NCBI GenBank assembly: GCA_027422505.1
Contig: JAPQWV010000017.1
Coordinates: forward strand, 12,215,501-12,279,500
Reading direction: 5' to 3'
Length of the DNA stretch: 64,000 nt
From: Craterostigma plantagineum
Taxonomy: Eukaryota; Streptophyta; Magnoliopsida; Lamiales; Linderniaceae
Part shown: one piece after another, positions 11,048 through 22,505 of the stretch
How the letters are laid out: each line of letters opens with the position of its first letter
Position numbering within the stretch: the stretch's first letter is position 1
Notes under the pieces: generated by a model
Seen by the model: only the letters and a program-made list of their open reading frames with translations
Databases searched by the model: none
Told to the model about the DNA's origin: nothing
Program-made: the position numbers and the translations under genes

Positions 11048-11990
11048 AATCTTGAAGGGTCCTATATATCTCGGACTTAGCTTCCCTTTTCGTCTCGTAA
11101 CGTCCTATATACCTTTAGAAAAACTTGATCACCCTCCTCAATTCCAATGGTCTTCTTCTTTTATCTGCATAACTCTTCTGACGACTTTGGGTCATTTGCA
11201 TCCTCTCCCGAATTTTACTAACAGCTTTAGTAATTTCACGAACCATTCCGGGTCCTAACATCGCCTTTCCCCGATTTCATCCCAATGAATTGGGGTCGAC
11301 ATCTACGCCCATACAAGGCTTCGTAAGGCGCCATCGCAATCGTCGCTTGATAGCTGTTGTTGTAAGAAAATTCGATCAGTGGAAGGTATTTACTCCAGCT
11401 TCCTCGGAAATCCAAAACACACGCCCTCAACATTTCCTCGAGCGTCTGGATTGTTGTTTCCGACTGTCCGTCAGTCTGGGGATGATAAGCTGAGCTAAAA
11501 AGGCAGTTTAATCCCGAAAGCCTTCTGTAAGCTCACCCAAAACTGAGACAGAAATCTCGAATCCCGATCTGAGACAATTGACATCGGATCCCATGGAGTC
11601 TCACTATTTATTGGATATACAACTCTGCGTACTTCTCCATGGAATAGGTTTGATTGATAGACATAAAATGGGCAGACTTAGCCAGTCTGTCGACAATTAC
11701 CGAAATTGCGTCGTGGCCTTTTACGGTCTTCGGTAATCCGATGACGAAATCCATTGTTATATGGTCGCACTTCCACTCGGGAGTTGTCAAAGGTTGAAAA
11801 ATTCCTGCCGGCCTTTGATGTTCTGTCTTGATCTTTTGACAGGTTAGGCATCGGTTTATGAAAGTAGGAACATCCTTCTTCATTCCTGCCCACCAATAGT
11901 TCATCGCAAATCTCGATACATCTTCGTTGCACCGAGATGCACTGAGTAGATCATCGTATGTGCCTCCATCATTAGGGTTCGACGGATTTC
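11048..11990 (-). pseudogene. pol: Integrase of element D, broken
   Basis: Minus-strand fragments in different frames carry YWWAGMKKDV...CLTCQKIK (end of the zinc-binding region), DFVIGLPKTVKGHDAISVIV with the first catalytic Asp, and FSYNNSYQATIAMAPYEALY near the end of the catalytic core. The HHCC N-terminus near 11910-11980 is degraded. Frameshifts separate 11608-11904 from 11236-11433. Unlike element B, D keeps the catalytic core as sequence, but it cannot be translated through. Confidence 0.85.
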
Positions 11991-12690
11991 TTCATCTTTC
12001 GGCACATATAAGCGGCCTCTGAATCGCAAGCTTCCGTCTTCTCGAACTCCGATGAGACATCTCCTTCTCGTTCATTTCGAACCTTCAAATACAACTCATC
12101 TTCTTTTTGCGCTTCAAGAATTCGGTCTAACATCGTCGGCTTAAGTGTCAGCGCTGCCAATTTTGCTTTAATTTCCCCAAAATTGATTACCTCAACTCCG
12201 AGCTGACTCAATTCAACATTTACGACTTTTCGGCTCAGAACGTCTGCGACCACGTTAGCTTTCCCTAGGTGATAATTTATCACGTAGTCGTAGTCCGTTA
12301 CTAGTTCGAGCCATCTACTTTGCCACATATTCAACTCCTTCTGCGTGAAGAAGTACTTCAGACTCTTGTGATCCGTAAAGACCTCGCACCTTTCTCCGTA
12401 GAGATAGTGTCGCTAGATTTTTAGGGCAAGCACCACTATAACGAGTTCCAGATCATGTGGGGGGTAATTATTCTCGTTCGGTTTCAACTGTCAGGAGGCA
12501 TAAGCCATTACCTTCCCATTTTGCATTAACACGCACCCCAAGCCATTCTTTGAGGCATCAATACACCGAAAATCCTCCAGCACTCGAAGGTATCGTTAGA
12601 ATGGGACAGCTGTTACTTTAGCTCCTGAAAACCGAGCAGTCGTCAGCTGTTACTTTAGCTCCTGAAAACTCCGCTCACATTCTTCTGTCC
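11972..12690 (-). pseudogene. pol: RNase H region of element D, broken
   Basis: The end of RNase H is recognisable in 11972-12334 ([20 protein letters not shown]...VVADVLSRK). The 12335-12690 part is degraded. A local duplication, CAGCTGTTACTTTAGCTCCT plus six bases, occurs at 12608-12633 and again at about 12645-12670. This adds a segment absent from element B. Confidence 0.8.
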
Positions 12691-12691
12691 A

Positions 12692-13815
12692 CTAGAATGG
12701 GACATTTTTCTTCGTGAAATTGGTAAGCGTCGAGGCTATGCTAGAAAAGTCCTTAATGAACTTCCGATAATATCCAGAAAGCCCGAGAAAACTTCGAACT
12801 TCAGTGGGAGTGGTCGGTCGTGGCCAATTTTCTATTGCTTCAATCTTGTTGGGATCCACCGATATTCCGCTTTCTGAAATGATATGCCCCAGAAAAGCCA
12901 CTTGTTCCAACCAAAATTCGCATTTCATGAATTTGGCATACAGCTGTTTCTCTCGAAGAATTCCAAAAATCGTTCTCAGGTGTTCCTCGTGTTCCTCCTT
13001 CATCTTAGAATATACGAAGATATCGTCTATAAAGACGATAACAAAGCGGTCCAGAAATTCCTTAAACACTCGGTTCATCAGATCCATGAAAGCAGCTGGG
13101 GCGTTCGTTAGCCTAAAAGGCATGACCAAGAATTCGTAGTGGCCGTACCGTACCTCGTGCTGAATGCGGTTTTGGGAACATCTTTCTCACGGATCTTCAA
13201 TTGATGATAACCGGAACGTAGGTCGACTTTCGAGAACACCGTCACCCCTTGTAGGTGGTCAAACAAATCATCAATTCTAGGCAATGGGTACTTGTTCTTA
13301 ATCGTGATTTTATTGAGTTCACGATAATCGATGCACAGTCTCATCGACCCGTCTTTCTTCACAAATAATAACGGGGCTCCCCAAGGCGAAAAACTGGGTT
13401 GAATAAAACCCTTCTGCAACAATTCTTCCAATTGCTCTTTCAGCTCCCGCAGTTTATTCGGTGCTAACCGATACGGAGCTTTAGAAATTGGGGCAGCTCC
13501 AGGCACAAGATCGATTACAAATTCAATTTCCTGATCTGGGGGTAATCCCGAGAGATCCTCGAGAAACACATTGGGATATTCATTCACTATAGGAACCTCC
13601 TCAAGCTTCCGCTGAGAAGATTCCTCAGCTTTCACCGTGAAGATAAAAAATGATTCGCAACCCGTGTTCACGAGTCGCTGGGCTTTCAAAGCTGAAATCT
13701 GAGGGATTTGTTTTCTATTCGTCTTGCTAGAAAATTGAAACTCTCCTCCCTCGGGTGATTGAAATCGGACTACCTTCTTCGAGCAGTCAATGATAGCCCC
13801 GTATTTCGAGGCCAA
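12692..13815 (-). pseudogene. pol: Ty3/gypsy reverse transcriptase of element D, frameshifted
   Basis: Two overlapping minus-strand frames (13108-13815 and 12692-13129) cover nearly the whole RT. The first holds [40 protein letters not shown] and [10 protein letters not shown]; the second holds [16 protein letters not shown] and the catalytic [10 protein letters not shown] frameshift lies near 13130, just after TAFSTRYG, between the two halves. Element B has a colinear RT at 40140-40940. Confidence 0.9.
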
Positions 13816-14327
13816 TCCATCCCGAATATGACATCGTAATCATTCATCGGAATCACTATTCGATCATCATTCAAGTCCCTACCCTCTATAGTAATGGGAC
13901 AATTTTTCACCACAAGATTTGTCCGAGTAGGGTCTTCATGGGGTAAAGAGAATATGTAGTTGCATAAAGAATGGGTGGGATAGATTCCCGCCCTAGCCAC
14001 GAAATTAGCCGACACAAACGAATGTGTCACTCCGGAATCGATCAAAATTGAAGATGGTACGTGAAAGATATTCAACATACCAGTAATTACGGTCGGGTTT
14101 GCCTCCGCCCCCTCATTCGTCAACGTGAAAACTCTTGCAGGCACTGGTGGAGGTTGGATCAGATTCTGCGGCTGATTCTGTAGTAGAGGCTGACCATTCG
14201 TGCAATTCCGTGCGATATGTCCGGTCTCCCCACACCTGAAGCATTGCAGAGTCTGTACTGGGCGTGGTCCATAACATACGCCAAAATGATTCTGCCAGCA
14301 CTGTTGGCACTGGGGCGCTGGATTCAA
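13770..14327 (-). pseudogene. gag-pol: Gag zinc knuckle and aspartic protease of element D
   Basis: Minus-strand segment of 185 codons. It has one CCHC knuckle (CFRCGETGHIARNC), a linker, and then a retropepsin-type protease with ILIDSGVTHSFVSANFVA, where DSG is the catalytic triad. It ends near [15 protein letters not shown], which leads into RT. The next frame starts inside it, so the link to RT is frameshifted. Confidence 0.9.
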
Positions 14328-15070
14328 TGGTCGATTGGGACATTGGCCGGTCCCTGTTTAGTGTTCGGGCACCAATTCTGTTGACCCGGTTGGTTGCCTT
14401 TGCTCTTCTGGTCCTTGCTGAAAAATTGACGTTTCTGGCTACCTCCTCCTTACTGAGCTTCCCTCTTCCGGTTCGCTTCCTGAGCTTCCCTTACCACTCC
14501 TTCCGCATGTTCTGCTATCAATGCACGCTCTGTCGCTTGGCGGAAACCCAACTATCGCACGCCAGCCACAATTAGATCCCGATAGAACTCGGGTTTTAGC
14601 CCCCTAAGGAATCTCATCACCTTTAGTGTATCAGTTGCTACAAGGTGAGGGGCAAAGCGGGACAATTCTTTGAATTTGCGGATGTACTCCGCCACTGGTA
14701 TGCGCCCTTGCTTCAGATTCATAAATTCGTATATCCGCTGCTCCTGGTCATGAGCAGTGAAGTACTTGTCAAAAGAGCTCCCTGAAGCGTTTCCATGTCA
14801 TAGATACAGGGTCATCTAACATCTTTACAGTGTTCCACCAAAAAAGCGAGCTTCCCCGAAGTAGAGAAACGGCATATAGCACCTTCTCATTCTCCGGCAC
14901 GCAACTATATATAAAGAGATCTTCGATCGTGCCGATCTAGTCCTCGGCCACCGCAGGGTTAGTGGCCTCGGCAAAAACAGGGGGATTGAGTTTAAGGAAC
15001 TGCTCACCGATAATCTCTACGCGATCATGATGCGGGGAGGAACGATGCTCAGATGAGCTACGTGATGGAT
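14328..15070 (-). pseudogene. gag: Tekay-like Gag capsid region of element D, broken
   Basis: Read in changing minus-strand frames, the region encodes the retrotransposon Gag core: a segment with WWNTV near 14830-14850, and FMNLKQGRIPVAEYIRKF and ELSRFAPHL further down. These match the Gag of element B at 38950-39290. Stops and frameshifts are frequent, so it is a pseudogene. The N-terminal part, rich in acidic residues and QSDQ-like repeats, runs up to about 15150, near the inner primer site. Confidence 0.8.
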
Positions 15071-15257
15071 TAAGTCATTGATCTGGTCTGACTGTCGTTG
15101 GATTAGCTCAGTCAGACGGTGAATTGTGTCGCGCTCGCGAGTCGGTGACTCAGATTCGTCCCTACCACTAGTTTCTCCTGCAAACTCGCTCCTTGGTAGT
15201 TAATGGACATAAAAGAGCGGCAGTTAATGGACAGTCTTCAGAATCTGTTAAACCTAC

Positions 15258-15269
15258 GCTCTGATACCA
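15258..15269 (-). other. Inner primer-binding site (tRNA-Met type)
   Basis: On the minus strand TGGTATCAGAGC, the usual plant initiator-Met tRNA primer site, lies two bases after the end of a Cassandra-like LTR (ATGTTACA/GG). D gag follows directly. A second identical primer site is found at 15795-15806. Confidence 0.85.
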
Positions 15270-15271
15270 CC

Positions 15272-15707
15272 TGTAACATCCCGTCCCATACCGAGTGTCA
15301 CTGTAGCATCGGTCCCTACCGGGACCAGTGGGGTTGGGCTCACCACACTCCGACTGATAGTCTGGCCCCACTGTACCACCATTTAACCTTTCAGCGTGCT
15401 TCGTCCTCGATCACACGCACCCTGGGCAAACTTCCCAAGGGGTCACCCATCCCTAGATTGCCCCAAGTCAAGCACGCTTAACTTCGCAGTTTCTATATAT
15501 GGACTTCCGAAAAGGTAGGTCGACCTTGGTAATATGAGTAGTACTATATTTTCTTATACGATTCTTAGCCTGACACGCCCATACATTGTCTGTCGGAGGA
15601 TCCCCTCTCATTCGGGTGTGGGATCGGTTCATTCATGTACCCCTTCGCTTAGAAGCCTGCCAGGAGCCGCTCCTTGTCCGTGCCCCTCTCTGGCACCGGC
15701 GATCACA
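15272..15707 (-). mobile_element. Cassandra-like LTR (5S-bearing TRIM) embedded in D
   Basis: On the minus strand the segment runs from TGTGATCGCC (15707) to GGGATGTTACA (15272), 436 bp, with TG...CA ends. It contains a 5S rRNA-like domain, which in plants is the hallmark of Cassandra terminal-repeat retrotransposons in miniature. It is preceded by a purine tract (AAGAAGGCGGGG) and followed by a primer site, so it looks like a Cassandra 3' LTR joined to the next element. Confidence 0.7.
15415..15490 (-). other. 5S rRNA-like promoter domain inside the Cassandra-like LTR
   Basis: The minus strand contains GAAGTTAAGCGTGCTTG (box A region of plant 5S rRNA) and, after a diverged intermediate element, GGGATGGGTGACC followed by TTGGGAAGT (box C region). 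A TATATA run lies just upstream. It is a partial 5S sequence, not a functional 5S gene. Confidence 0.85.
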
Positions 15708-15806
15708 CCCCGCCTTCTTCGGCCCCGAGCGTCACATGCCCACCAGCTTCCGCCTGGTTCGTCCTCGAACCAGCACCGTACTGCGAGAGGTTGTGCTCTG
15801 ATACCA
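15708..15806 (-). mobile_element. Short internal region and outer primer site
   Basis: On the minus strand the primer site TGGTATCAGAGC (15795-15806) is followed by an 87-bp noncoding, GC-rich internal segment that ends in AAGAAGGCGGGG just before the Cassandra-like LTR. The length and content fit a Cassandra internal domain. The LTR upstream of this primer site is the D 5' LTR, not a Cassandra LTR. Confidence 0.65.
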
Positions 15807-15808
15807 CC

Positions 15809-18585
15809 TGTGGCGACCCTACCTCCTAATTAAATAATTTGGCGGATTTTCGCAACGTAAGTCGCGGAAGACCCGTCCGACAAAAACCTTTAAAGTAATA
15901 TTACACATATATTTTCTAATATCGAGTTTAAAAAACAACGTCACATAAACACATCGGGCCGAAGCCCCAAAAATCTAACACTACTCCACTATACTACGCC
16001 ATTCCACAGGTCGCGTCCCATGTACTTCGCCGTCCTCAAAAGCCCGTGGAGTCACCACTGCCAGCCAGCCTAAAGGTCACCCTGACACCCATCGCATCGG
16101 TGTCGGGCTCAGTCTCACCTGAAAAGTAAAACCCTAAACAACTGCCCATTAGGTGGTAGTAAAAACATAAAATGTGTGCGTGCACTCAACCCAATCCCAA
16201 ATCCTCACATCAAAATAAAATACAAGCTCAAACCTATGTCACATCTCAACACAAAACAGGGCCCTAGGCTAAACTCGGCACCCACGTGCGATATGGCAAA
16301 GTACGCCATAAACCATGCGGTAGCCCACGCTGGCCGTGCCGGGTCGCTCCTTCAGCACACAATCTCAACCCGACGGTTTTACACCTCGGTGTAAAGCCTC
16401 GAGTAGTGTACCACTAAACCCGGGTAAACAGGAATCTCACATCTGTCTGCCGTCACTGAGCCAAATATATATCCGGTAGTATACACCTCGGTTGGCTCAA
16501 TCCCGAGTAGACAGGTGTCGCAAACCCTATCTCCCACCAGATTCTAAATCGAGTCTAACCCTGACGACCAATAATGGTCACTCTACCCCACTCATCCGAC
16601 ACCATAAGGCATCTCTATATTTATACGATATCATTACCTCTCACGTGCATGTCGTGAAGAGCACACATAACTCATTCACACGTAACACGTAACACATAAC
16701 CTATACGGCTATCAACCTAGGCCGAACATTTTAAATCCCAAAAATAATCTTAAAATATTAAAATATGGGTTGACCCGAAAATCCTAGTCAAAGTACGAAA
16801 CTATTTTTATTTAAAACTGATTCGGGCTGAAAATAATTTTATATAAAACATTTGGGCCTGAAATAGGGCAAACAACCAAAATTAAAACTGTCGGTCAAAG
16901 TCCAAATCTAATTCGCGAAAACCCAATTAGAAATGTTGGTCAACCCGAGAAACTTTCGAGTCAACGCTCGAATTCGCGAAACACTTTCGCCGCATTCGCG
17001 AAGTCGCCTGATCCGCGAAGCCCGTTTTAAGCCCGCGAGAAACCTGACACCACTCACATGAATCACCCCGCGAAAGTGAGGTCAACCCGCGAGAACTCAA
17101 AGTCGGCCCGCGCTATCTCATGACTCGCAAATCGTTCCAGCCAGCGAAGCGCCTATTTACTCACAGATCGAAAACCGTTGGGCCCGCGACAAACTATCGC
17201 GGCCCTAAATCAATTCGGCCGATTCCTATTCATTTGAAAATTCTATTTCAAACATAACTCGCAACTTAAAACAACCCGTGAACTTAAAATCGATCGAAAC
17301 TCAAAATCGCCCGAAACCTATAATCTCCTGAAACCTAACTGTTCATATAACCTCGTATTTTCAAACTTCATAAATGCTACAGTTCTTTCGAAAACATATG
17401 TTTCACATAATCATCACCACGAAGCACATCAATATAACATAATCACTCAAGAACTCATATGTTGAGTTCCGATACAAATTAAAGTACGTAAACGTTAAGA
17501 GCATCACGAAAGTACCACAAATTCATGAGAAAATATTTCTTAAATCCGGAAGACCTTTCTTCCGAATTCTAACATTGTTTCGGGACTTAAAAACGGGTTG
17601 TAGAGGTTAAAAACCACCTACCTCCTTAACTAAATTTGGATTAGATCTTCTATGTTGAAAATCGGGTAAGCTCGTTTTCCTTCACGGCTCTTTACTTGTT
17701 CCGTTGCCTCCTTTTTGCACTTGAACTATCTATGGTGTTGAGCTTGCCGAAATTCTACGTATCCTATTTCGTCCGCCACCTATTTTGCTCTAACTTCCAC
17801 CAAACCACGTCAAGCACTAAACACCTAAGCTTATAAAAGTTTTTAAGAGTTTTAAGTAGAATTCTCACCTCCTAAGCTGGACCCTTCTTTCTTTGGCTTT
17901 GATTTTCTTCCTTATCTTCTTGTGCTTTTCACGTTGAGTTTATGACTTGTAAAAATGCGGGTTTTCTTTTTCTTAGGTTTCGTTGGTTTCATATAGTCAA
18001 AATGGGGTGAAGCAACTTATAATTGATTCTAAGTGACAAGGTGGTGACAAGTTGTCACGTGTATTACCCTCCCACTAAGGGACCTCTTTTTTTTTTTTAC
18101 TTGGCTTTTCTATTCCTTTTTCTATTTTTTTTTTCTTTCTTCCCCATTCACGTTTTTTTGTGTTGTGGTTTTTTATTGGTGTTCGTTACTTGGGGTTAGG
18201 AAATGATAGCTTTCATATATGGATTTCAAGGTGGTGAGGTACCACTCACATTGCTTTCCTTAGCCATTAAGCAAGTTCATTCTTATCCTATCCTATTTGG
18301 GCCAACATAAATTCCTACATTGGTCATATTAATTCATTAACTATTATTTGTTATGGACTTGAACCTATTTATTTATTTGGATCATTTCTCATTTTGGCCA
18401 TCCTTAACAATTTCGAGCTTTGCTATTTCTTCTTTGGCCAAAATATTTTATTTGACTCTTGTGCCCAATTAATATTTTCGGCTCGCTTTCGAACAATCGG
18501 GTTTGTCCAAAAATTAACTTCATTAATTTCGAACATTACAAAAATAATTAGGCATTAATCCCGTATTAAATTTACGGGTATTACA
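15809..18585 (-). mobile_element. 5' LTR of element D
   Basis: On the minus strand it starts TGTAATACCCGTA at 18585, ends GGTCGCCACA at 15809 (2,777 bp), and is followed two bases later by a tRNA-Met primer site. It contains TTCGCGAA palindromes near 16910-17100 and a TTTTACTTTTCAG/GTGAG splice-acceptor-like site near 16110-16125. TGAAA at 18586-18590 would be the right target duplication, but its partner is lost. No genes are present; the ORFs at 16176-16692 are in LTR sequence. Confidence 0.8.
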
Positions 18586-18922
18586 TGAAAAGACACCCTA
18601 GGGTTAGCCTCTCAAGTGTGGGTATTGTCACTTATGTATCCATAGTGGATTTGAGCTACATGATGGTGTATAGAAAGATAGCCGAGGGCCCTACATGACA
18701 AGAAAATACAAGAAAGATATCAGGTCTAGGGAGCATTGGCGCGGATGCCTATGTGAATTAGGACACGTGCATTGCATGCATAATTTTCGCTTATTGAGCT
18801 TTATAAGCTCATTCCACGCATTCATGTATTGTAGGTTCATGCGATCACGGTACGTGATCTTTTGAGGGCGTGGCCTACTTTTGAAGCTTCTGAAGGACTT
18901 TTGAGGTGGAAGTGTGTACATG
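18586..18922 (+). mobile_element. 3' portion of a Tekay-like LTR (element E)
   Basis: It matches the distal part of LTR K (2800-3150) and of the B LTR: GTTAGCCTCTCA, the TGAGCTTTATAAGCTCA hairpin at 18795, TTGTAG/G at 18834, GATCACGGTACGTGATC at 18843, and TTTTGAAGCTTCTG. It stops after CATGGAT and joins leader sequence directly, so the LTR end and primer site are deleted. D is inserted at its left edge. Confidence 0.8.
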
Positions 18923-19708
18923 GATATAGGTTCTGTAGACTATCAATGTACGCACACTCAAGCACGGAAGCGGCCTTGCTAGTAAGTTTTATATGTTTAT
19001 GAATTTCGTTATGCATATGATTTATTGGCCGTAGGGACTATTAGGGTATAAAAGAAAAATGGTAGAACAAGAGACAAAAGTAGCAGAGTGCGGATAAGGG
19101 CAAGCAACCCGCAACTCCTGCTGATAATAGAGATACAGCAACTCTACAACTCACGGATCTCGTTCGCCAGCAATCCGCTCAGATTCAGGAACTAATGCAA
19201 CAACGTAATACAGACAGACAATCAAGTGGTGGACTTTCTCAAGCAGAGAGAGTTGAGATTGCGGGAAGATTTCGCGAACTTAACCCCCTACATTTGAATA
19301 TGTTGTTGACCCTACGTCAGCCAAAGACTGGCTTCGAACACTGGAAAGCATATTCCAGTACAATAGGATCCCTGAAGAAGAAAAGTCTTGTGCACTGCCT
19401 TCCTGCTGGGAGTAAGTGCAGGCCACTGGTGGGATACAATTTTAGCTTTTGAAGACCCAATTACTATGAGCTAGGAACGATTCAATGAGCTTTTCCGGAG
19501 CAAATACTTCACTGCGCCAACGAATTCCTTAATCTGCGGTAGGGCACAAATGACAGTCGCGGAGTACACAGAAAATTTGAGCAGTTTTCGAGATTCGCAA
19601 CTCACATGGTGAGTACGGATGCACTGAAAGTAGAATGTTTTCTGGAAGGCTTAAAGCCAGAACTCTATCGAGACATGAGTATGGCTGGACTTCAGGGGGC
19701 TACCAACG
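18923..19708 (+). pseudogene. gag: Tekay-like leader and Gag remnant (element E)
   Basis: The leader (CTGTAGACT...GCGGAAGCGGCCTTGCT) aligns to the B leader at 38530-38580. Degraded gag follows: LQLTDLVRQQSAQIQ-like and ERVEIAGRFRELNP segments near 19140-19290, and VSTDALKV...FLEGLKPELYRDMSMAGLQGAT at the end, which match B Gag at 39230-39320. Many stops and frameshifts. The copy is cut at 19708 by LTR I in mid-gag. Confidence 0.85.
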
Positions 19709-19879
19709 TGTAATACCCGTAAAATCTAATTACGGAATTTGCAGTATAACTAGTGGTGAAAGTAGTTAAATTGAGACTTTATTGGATTAAATAAATAAAA
19801 AAGTTAAGACTATAGGAGAATCAGTTGTAGCACACAAATTATTTTGTGAACAAATGAACTAATATTTTGTGTGCTTTAC
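19709..19879 (+). mobile_element. Start of a gypsy LTR (element I)
   Basis: It begins TGTAATACCCGTAAAATC directly after the E gag fragment (CAACG at 19704-19708 would be the left target duplication) and resembles the first 170 bp of solo LTR K. It is cut at 19880 by element C. The remainder of I must lie beyond C, outside the window. Confidence 0.75.
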
Positions 19880-20882
19880 TGTTAGGAATATGCCCTCGAA
19901 TGCTATACAAGGATTAGATTGTATAGGGCAATAGCTTATTTATCAGTCGACCTTTTATGTAATAAGATATTTTTTGTGTGTTTGTTGAAAGGCGTTGTTC
20001 GTTTGTTGGATATAAGAGTACTTTACTAAGCATCCGGTAAAGCAATAAATGAACAAATCCAAATGTGTCGAGTTGAGTCACTGTTCTCAATGAGTACGAG
20101 AGAGGAAGGCACCAGTGGACTCTTAACCTCGAGCATTAAAAGTCCGTAAGCCTTAGGCTCCAGTTGGGTGCTGGATAATCGATTACGGCTTATTTGTCGA
20201 TGACCTATCGAGTGCCGATACCCCCTTGGAAGCGGAGGTCATGATTTGTGATGCGAGTCGAATCAGGGGATGGAATCGTTTCATGGACACTGACTCACGG
20301 GTCGTACGGTCGAACATGACTTATTACTCAAGGAGTGTCAATGACCGACGACAACACTATAGTAGTCTACGTGAACCTTAGACCGAAAGGGGCTTTGGCG
20401 GAGTTGACTTTGAAGTCTCGACTGTCACTGGCTCCCCTCGACCCGATTTGCTGTTGCATGGGTCAGCGAGCCAGATGTGGTCTTGTTGACGATTTGTGAT
20501 TGCCGGGCTTAGACCGCCGGGTACGGATTCACAATCTCGCAAGTAATCGAGATAAGTGTCCTATGAGGACGACGACGGAAAATTATGAAATCCTTGGCCA
20601 AGGTATTGAACTAACTCATGTTAGACATGGAGGGTAGTTTGGCAATTTGCCTCGTCCCCGTTTTATCATAGAATCGAGTATAGTGAGTTTGACATAGACA
20701 ATGGCTCTCACTCGATTGGGACACAGCTGAAGGGTTTATATGTAGTACCATAATCTATAGTAAGGTTCTCGAATAAAGACTGGGTCGAAATCGCACTCGA
20801 ATCGGGTTACGGTCCAGTACTGCAGGATTGGCTAGGTAACTGCCGGACTCTTGGATTTCTCCCTTGCCGATTGAGTCGAACC

Positions 20883-21753
20883 TAGGGCTGGGGAAAAATA
20901 CCGAAATACCGTCCTTATCGTATCGAATCGTATCGAAAATTTTGGTATACCGAAGTTTTTGGTAAGGTATGATACCGTACCGAAATTTTCGGTACGGTAA
21001 TGGTATGAAAGTTTTTAAAATTAGGTATACCGATTATACCGAATACCGAAATACAATAATTTTTAATATATTTTATATATATATACACACAAACATATAT
21101 TATATTATTTCAAAAAATAAAAAATGAAAAATTAGGGATCTTCATAAACTTATTTAGCCCATAAATTATTAACTTATACACAACTTTCTAACATTAGGCC
21201 CACCATATTTTACTTATGTAACTAAAGTAACGTTTAATTTTTGCCTTTCTAGTGTTTTTTTGTTTCAGGATTTTGAAAGCGTGAAGATGCCATGCAATTG
21301 CTTTTTGTTAATATTTACTAATATTTTAAATATAGCCGCTTCGTTCTAATTAATCTGTATATAAAGTTGTATTTTGTGCTTATGTAAAGTTTTTTGTCTT
21401 ACTAAGTAGACTGGCTAAAATATGTAAATTATTTAAGTTTAAAAAAAATTATTTTGAAAAATTTGGTATTAATAATCTATCTTATTGGGGCCTAAGGAGT
21501 TTGAACTGATTAAAAATTTCAAAACAACGAATTAACGAGTTACGAGACATGCATAGTAAAAAACCCTCCATATGAATGGTATAGAAGGTATGATACTGAT
21601 ACCATACCGAAATTTTGGTATGATACCGTATCGAAATTTAAGGTATACCGAAATTTTGGTATGGTATTGGTATGATTTTTTTGGATACCGAAATTTCGGT
21701 ACGGCATACGGTATCACAGTTTTGGTACGGTATACCGTACCGGACCACCCCTA
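20883..21753. mobile_element. hAT-type MITE, 871 bp
   Basis: Flanked by an exact 8-bp duplication GTCGAACC (20875-20882 and 21754-21761). Ends are TAGGGCTGG and CCACCCCTA, an imperfect inverted repeat typical of plant hAT elements. The empty site is present in copy H near 3586-3600 (GAGTCGAACCTAGAGAG). The A/T-rich interior carries no transposase. Its outer parts are dense in ATACCGAAATTT/AAATTTCGGTAT inverted motifs. The two short ORFs near 21532-21754 are antisense readings of this repeat. Confidence 0.9.
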
Positions 21754-22289
21754 GTCGAACCTAGAGAGTCGGGCTTAAAAAGGGTCATCAAGGTGTACTG
21801 ATATGGAGAGAAAGTGTTTCGGGCCTTAATGGGCCTTGGGCCGTTGGGCCGCGCCTTAGTGGGCCGGCCGTTTAATGGATCGAAGTCGGACTTCGTAAGA
21901 AACTAACTTTGAGACTTGGGGCTTGGCCAAGTGCTTAAAAGGCTTGAGGGTAAAATTTGGAGTTGGACCCTAAGCTAATTTTCGAATTATGCCTTGGGAA
22001 TTAATTTCGAAATTAAATATAAATATAGAAATAATATATTTGGAATATTATTTATTTTAAGGTGAAAATTTCGAAATTAATCTTGGATTAAGTTTCGAAT
22101 TTTATACCATATTTACATATACTTAGTTTGACTTAGTATTTAAGTTAGTTGTCTAATTATGGTAAGTATCCTTATATGAATTTTGAATTAAATAAGGGAG
22201 AGAAAGATATGGCAAAATCTCTCCACTTAAAGAGCAGAATCGAAAACCTTATCTTTGAGATATACTACGGATTTCTAAATATATCATAG

Positions 22290-22298
22290 TATAAATAG
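22290..22298 (+). promoter_or_regulatory. TATA box of element C LTR
   Basis: TATAAATAG followed by GGCAGC, conserved with 4099-4107 in copy H. It probably directs transcription of the C genomic RNA. Confidence 0.65.
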
Positions 22299-22505
22299 GG
22301 CAGCTCTATTTCATAATTTGGAGTGCAAATTTCGTCCATAACAAAGGCACAAAACACACATCGAAAAAAGAAACACTTTTATCCCACGCGACGGCTCGGT
22401 TCTCTCCAGCCATCATTAGAGAACTGATTTCGTGGTACACTGCGAGGTCGGCGTGACGATCTAGTGCCATCCACCACCATCGACGAAGTCTTTTGAAGAC
22501 GCATG

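Larger units (their letters stand above)
19880..22505 (+). mobile_element. 5' LTR of copia element C
   Basis: It starts TGTTAGGAATATGCCC after TTTAC (possible target duplication 19875-19879). Most of it aligns to H (1-398 and 3344-4332), confirming an LTR family of more than 1.7 kb without the MITE. A TATA box lies at 22290-22298, and the leader block with CAGCCATCATTAGAGAACTG follows. The 3' boundary is not resolved: no TGGTATCAGAGC primer site is visible between here and gag. The sequence from 20883 to 21753 is an inserted MITE. Confidence 0.75.

Noticed and set aside
15415..15490. Possible functional 5S rRNA gene
   Set aside because: Only box A and box C regions are recognisable, the middle is diverged and both 5S ends are missing; LTR ends and a primer site around it point to Cassandra.
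15534..15833. Plus-strand ORF of 99 codons
   Set aside because: It runs antisense across the Cassandra-like LTR, internal region and primer site; composition follows the GC-rich repeat, with no recognisable protein.
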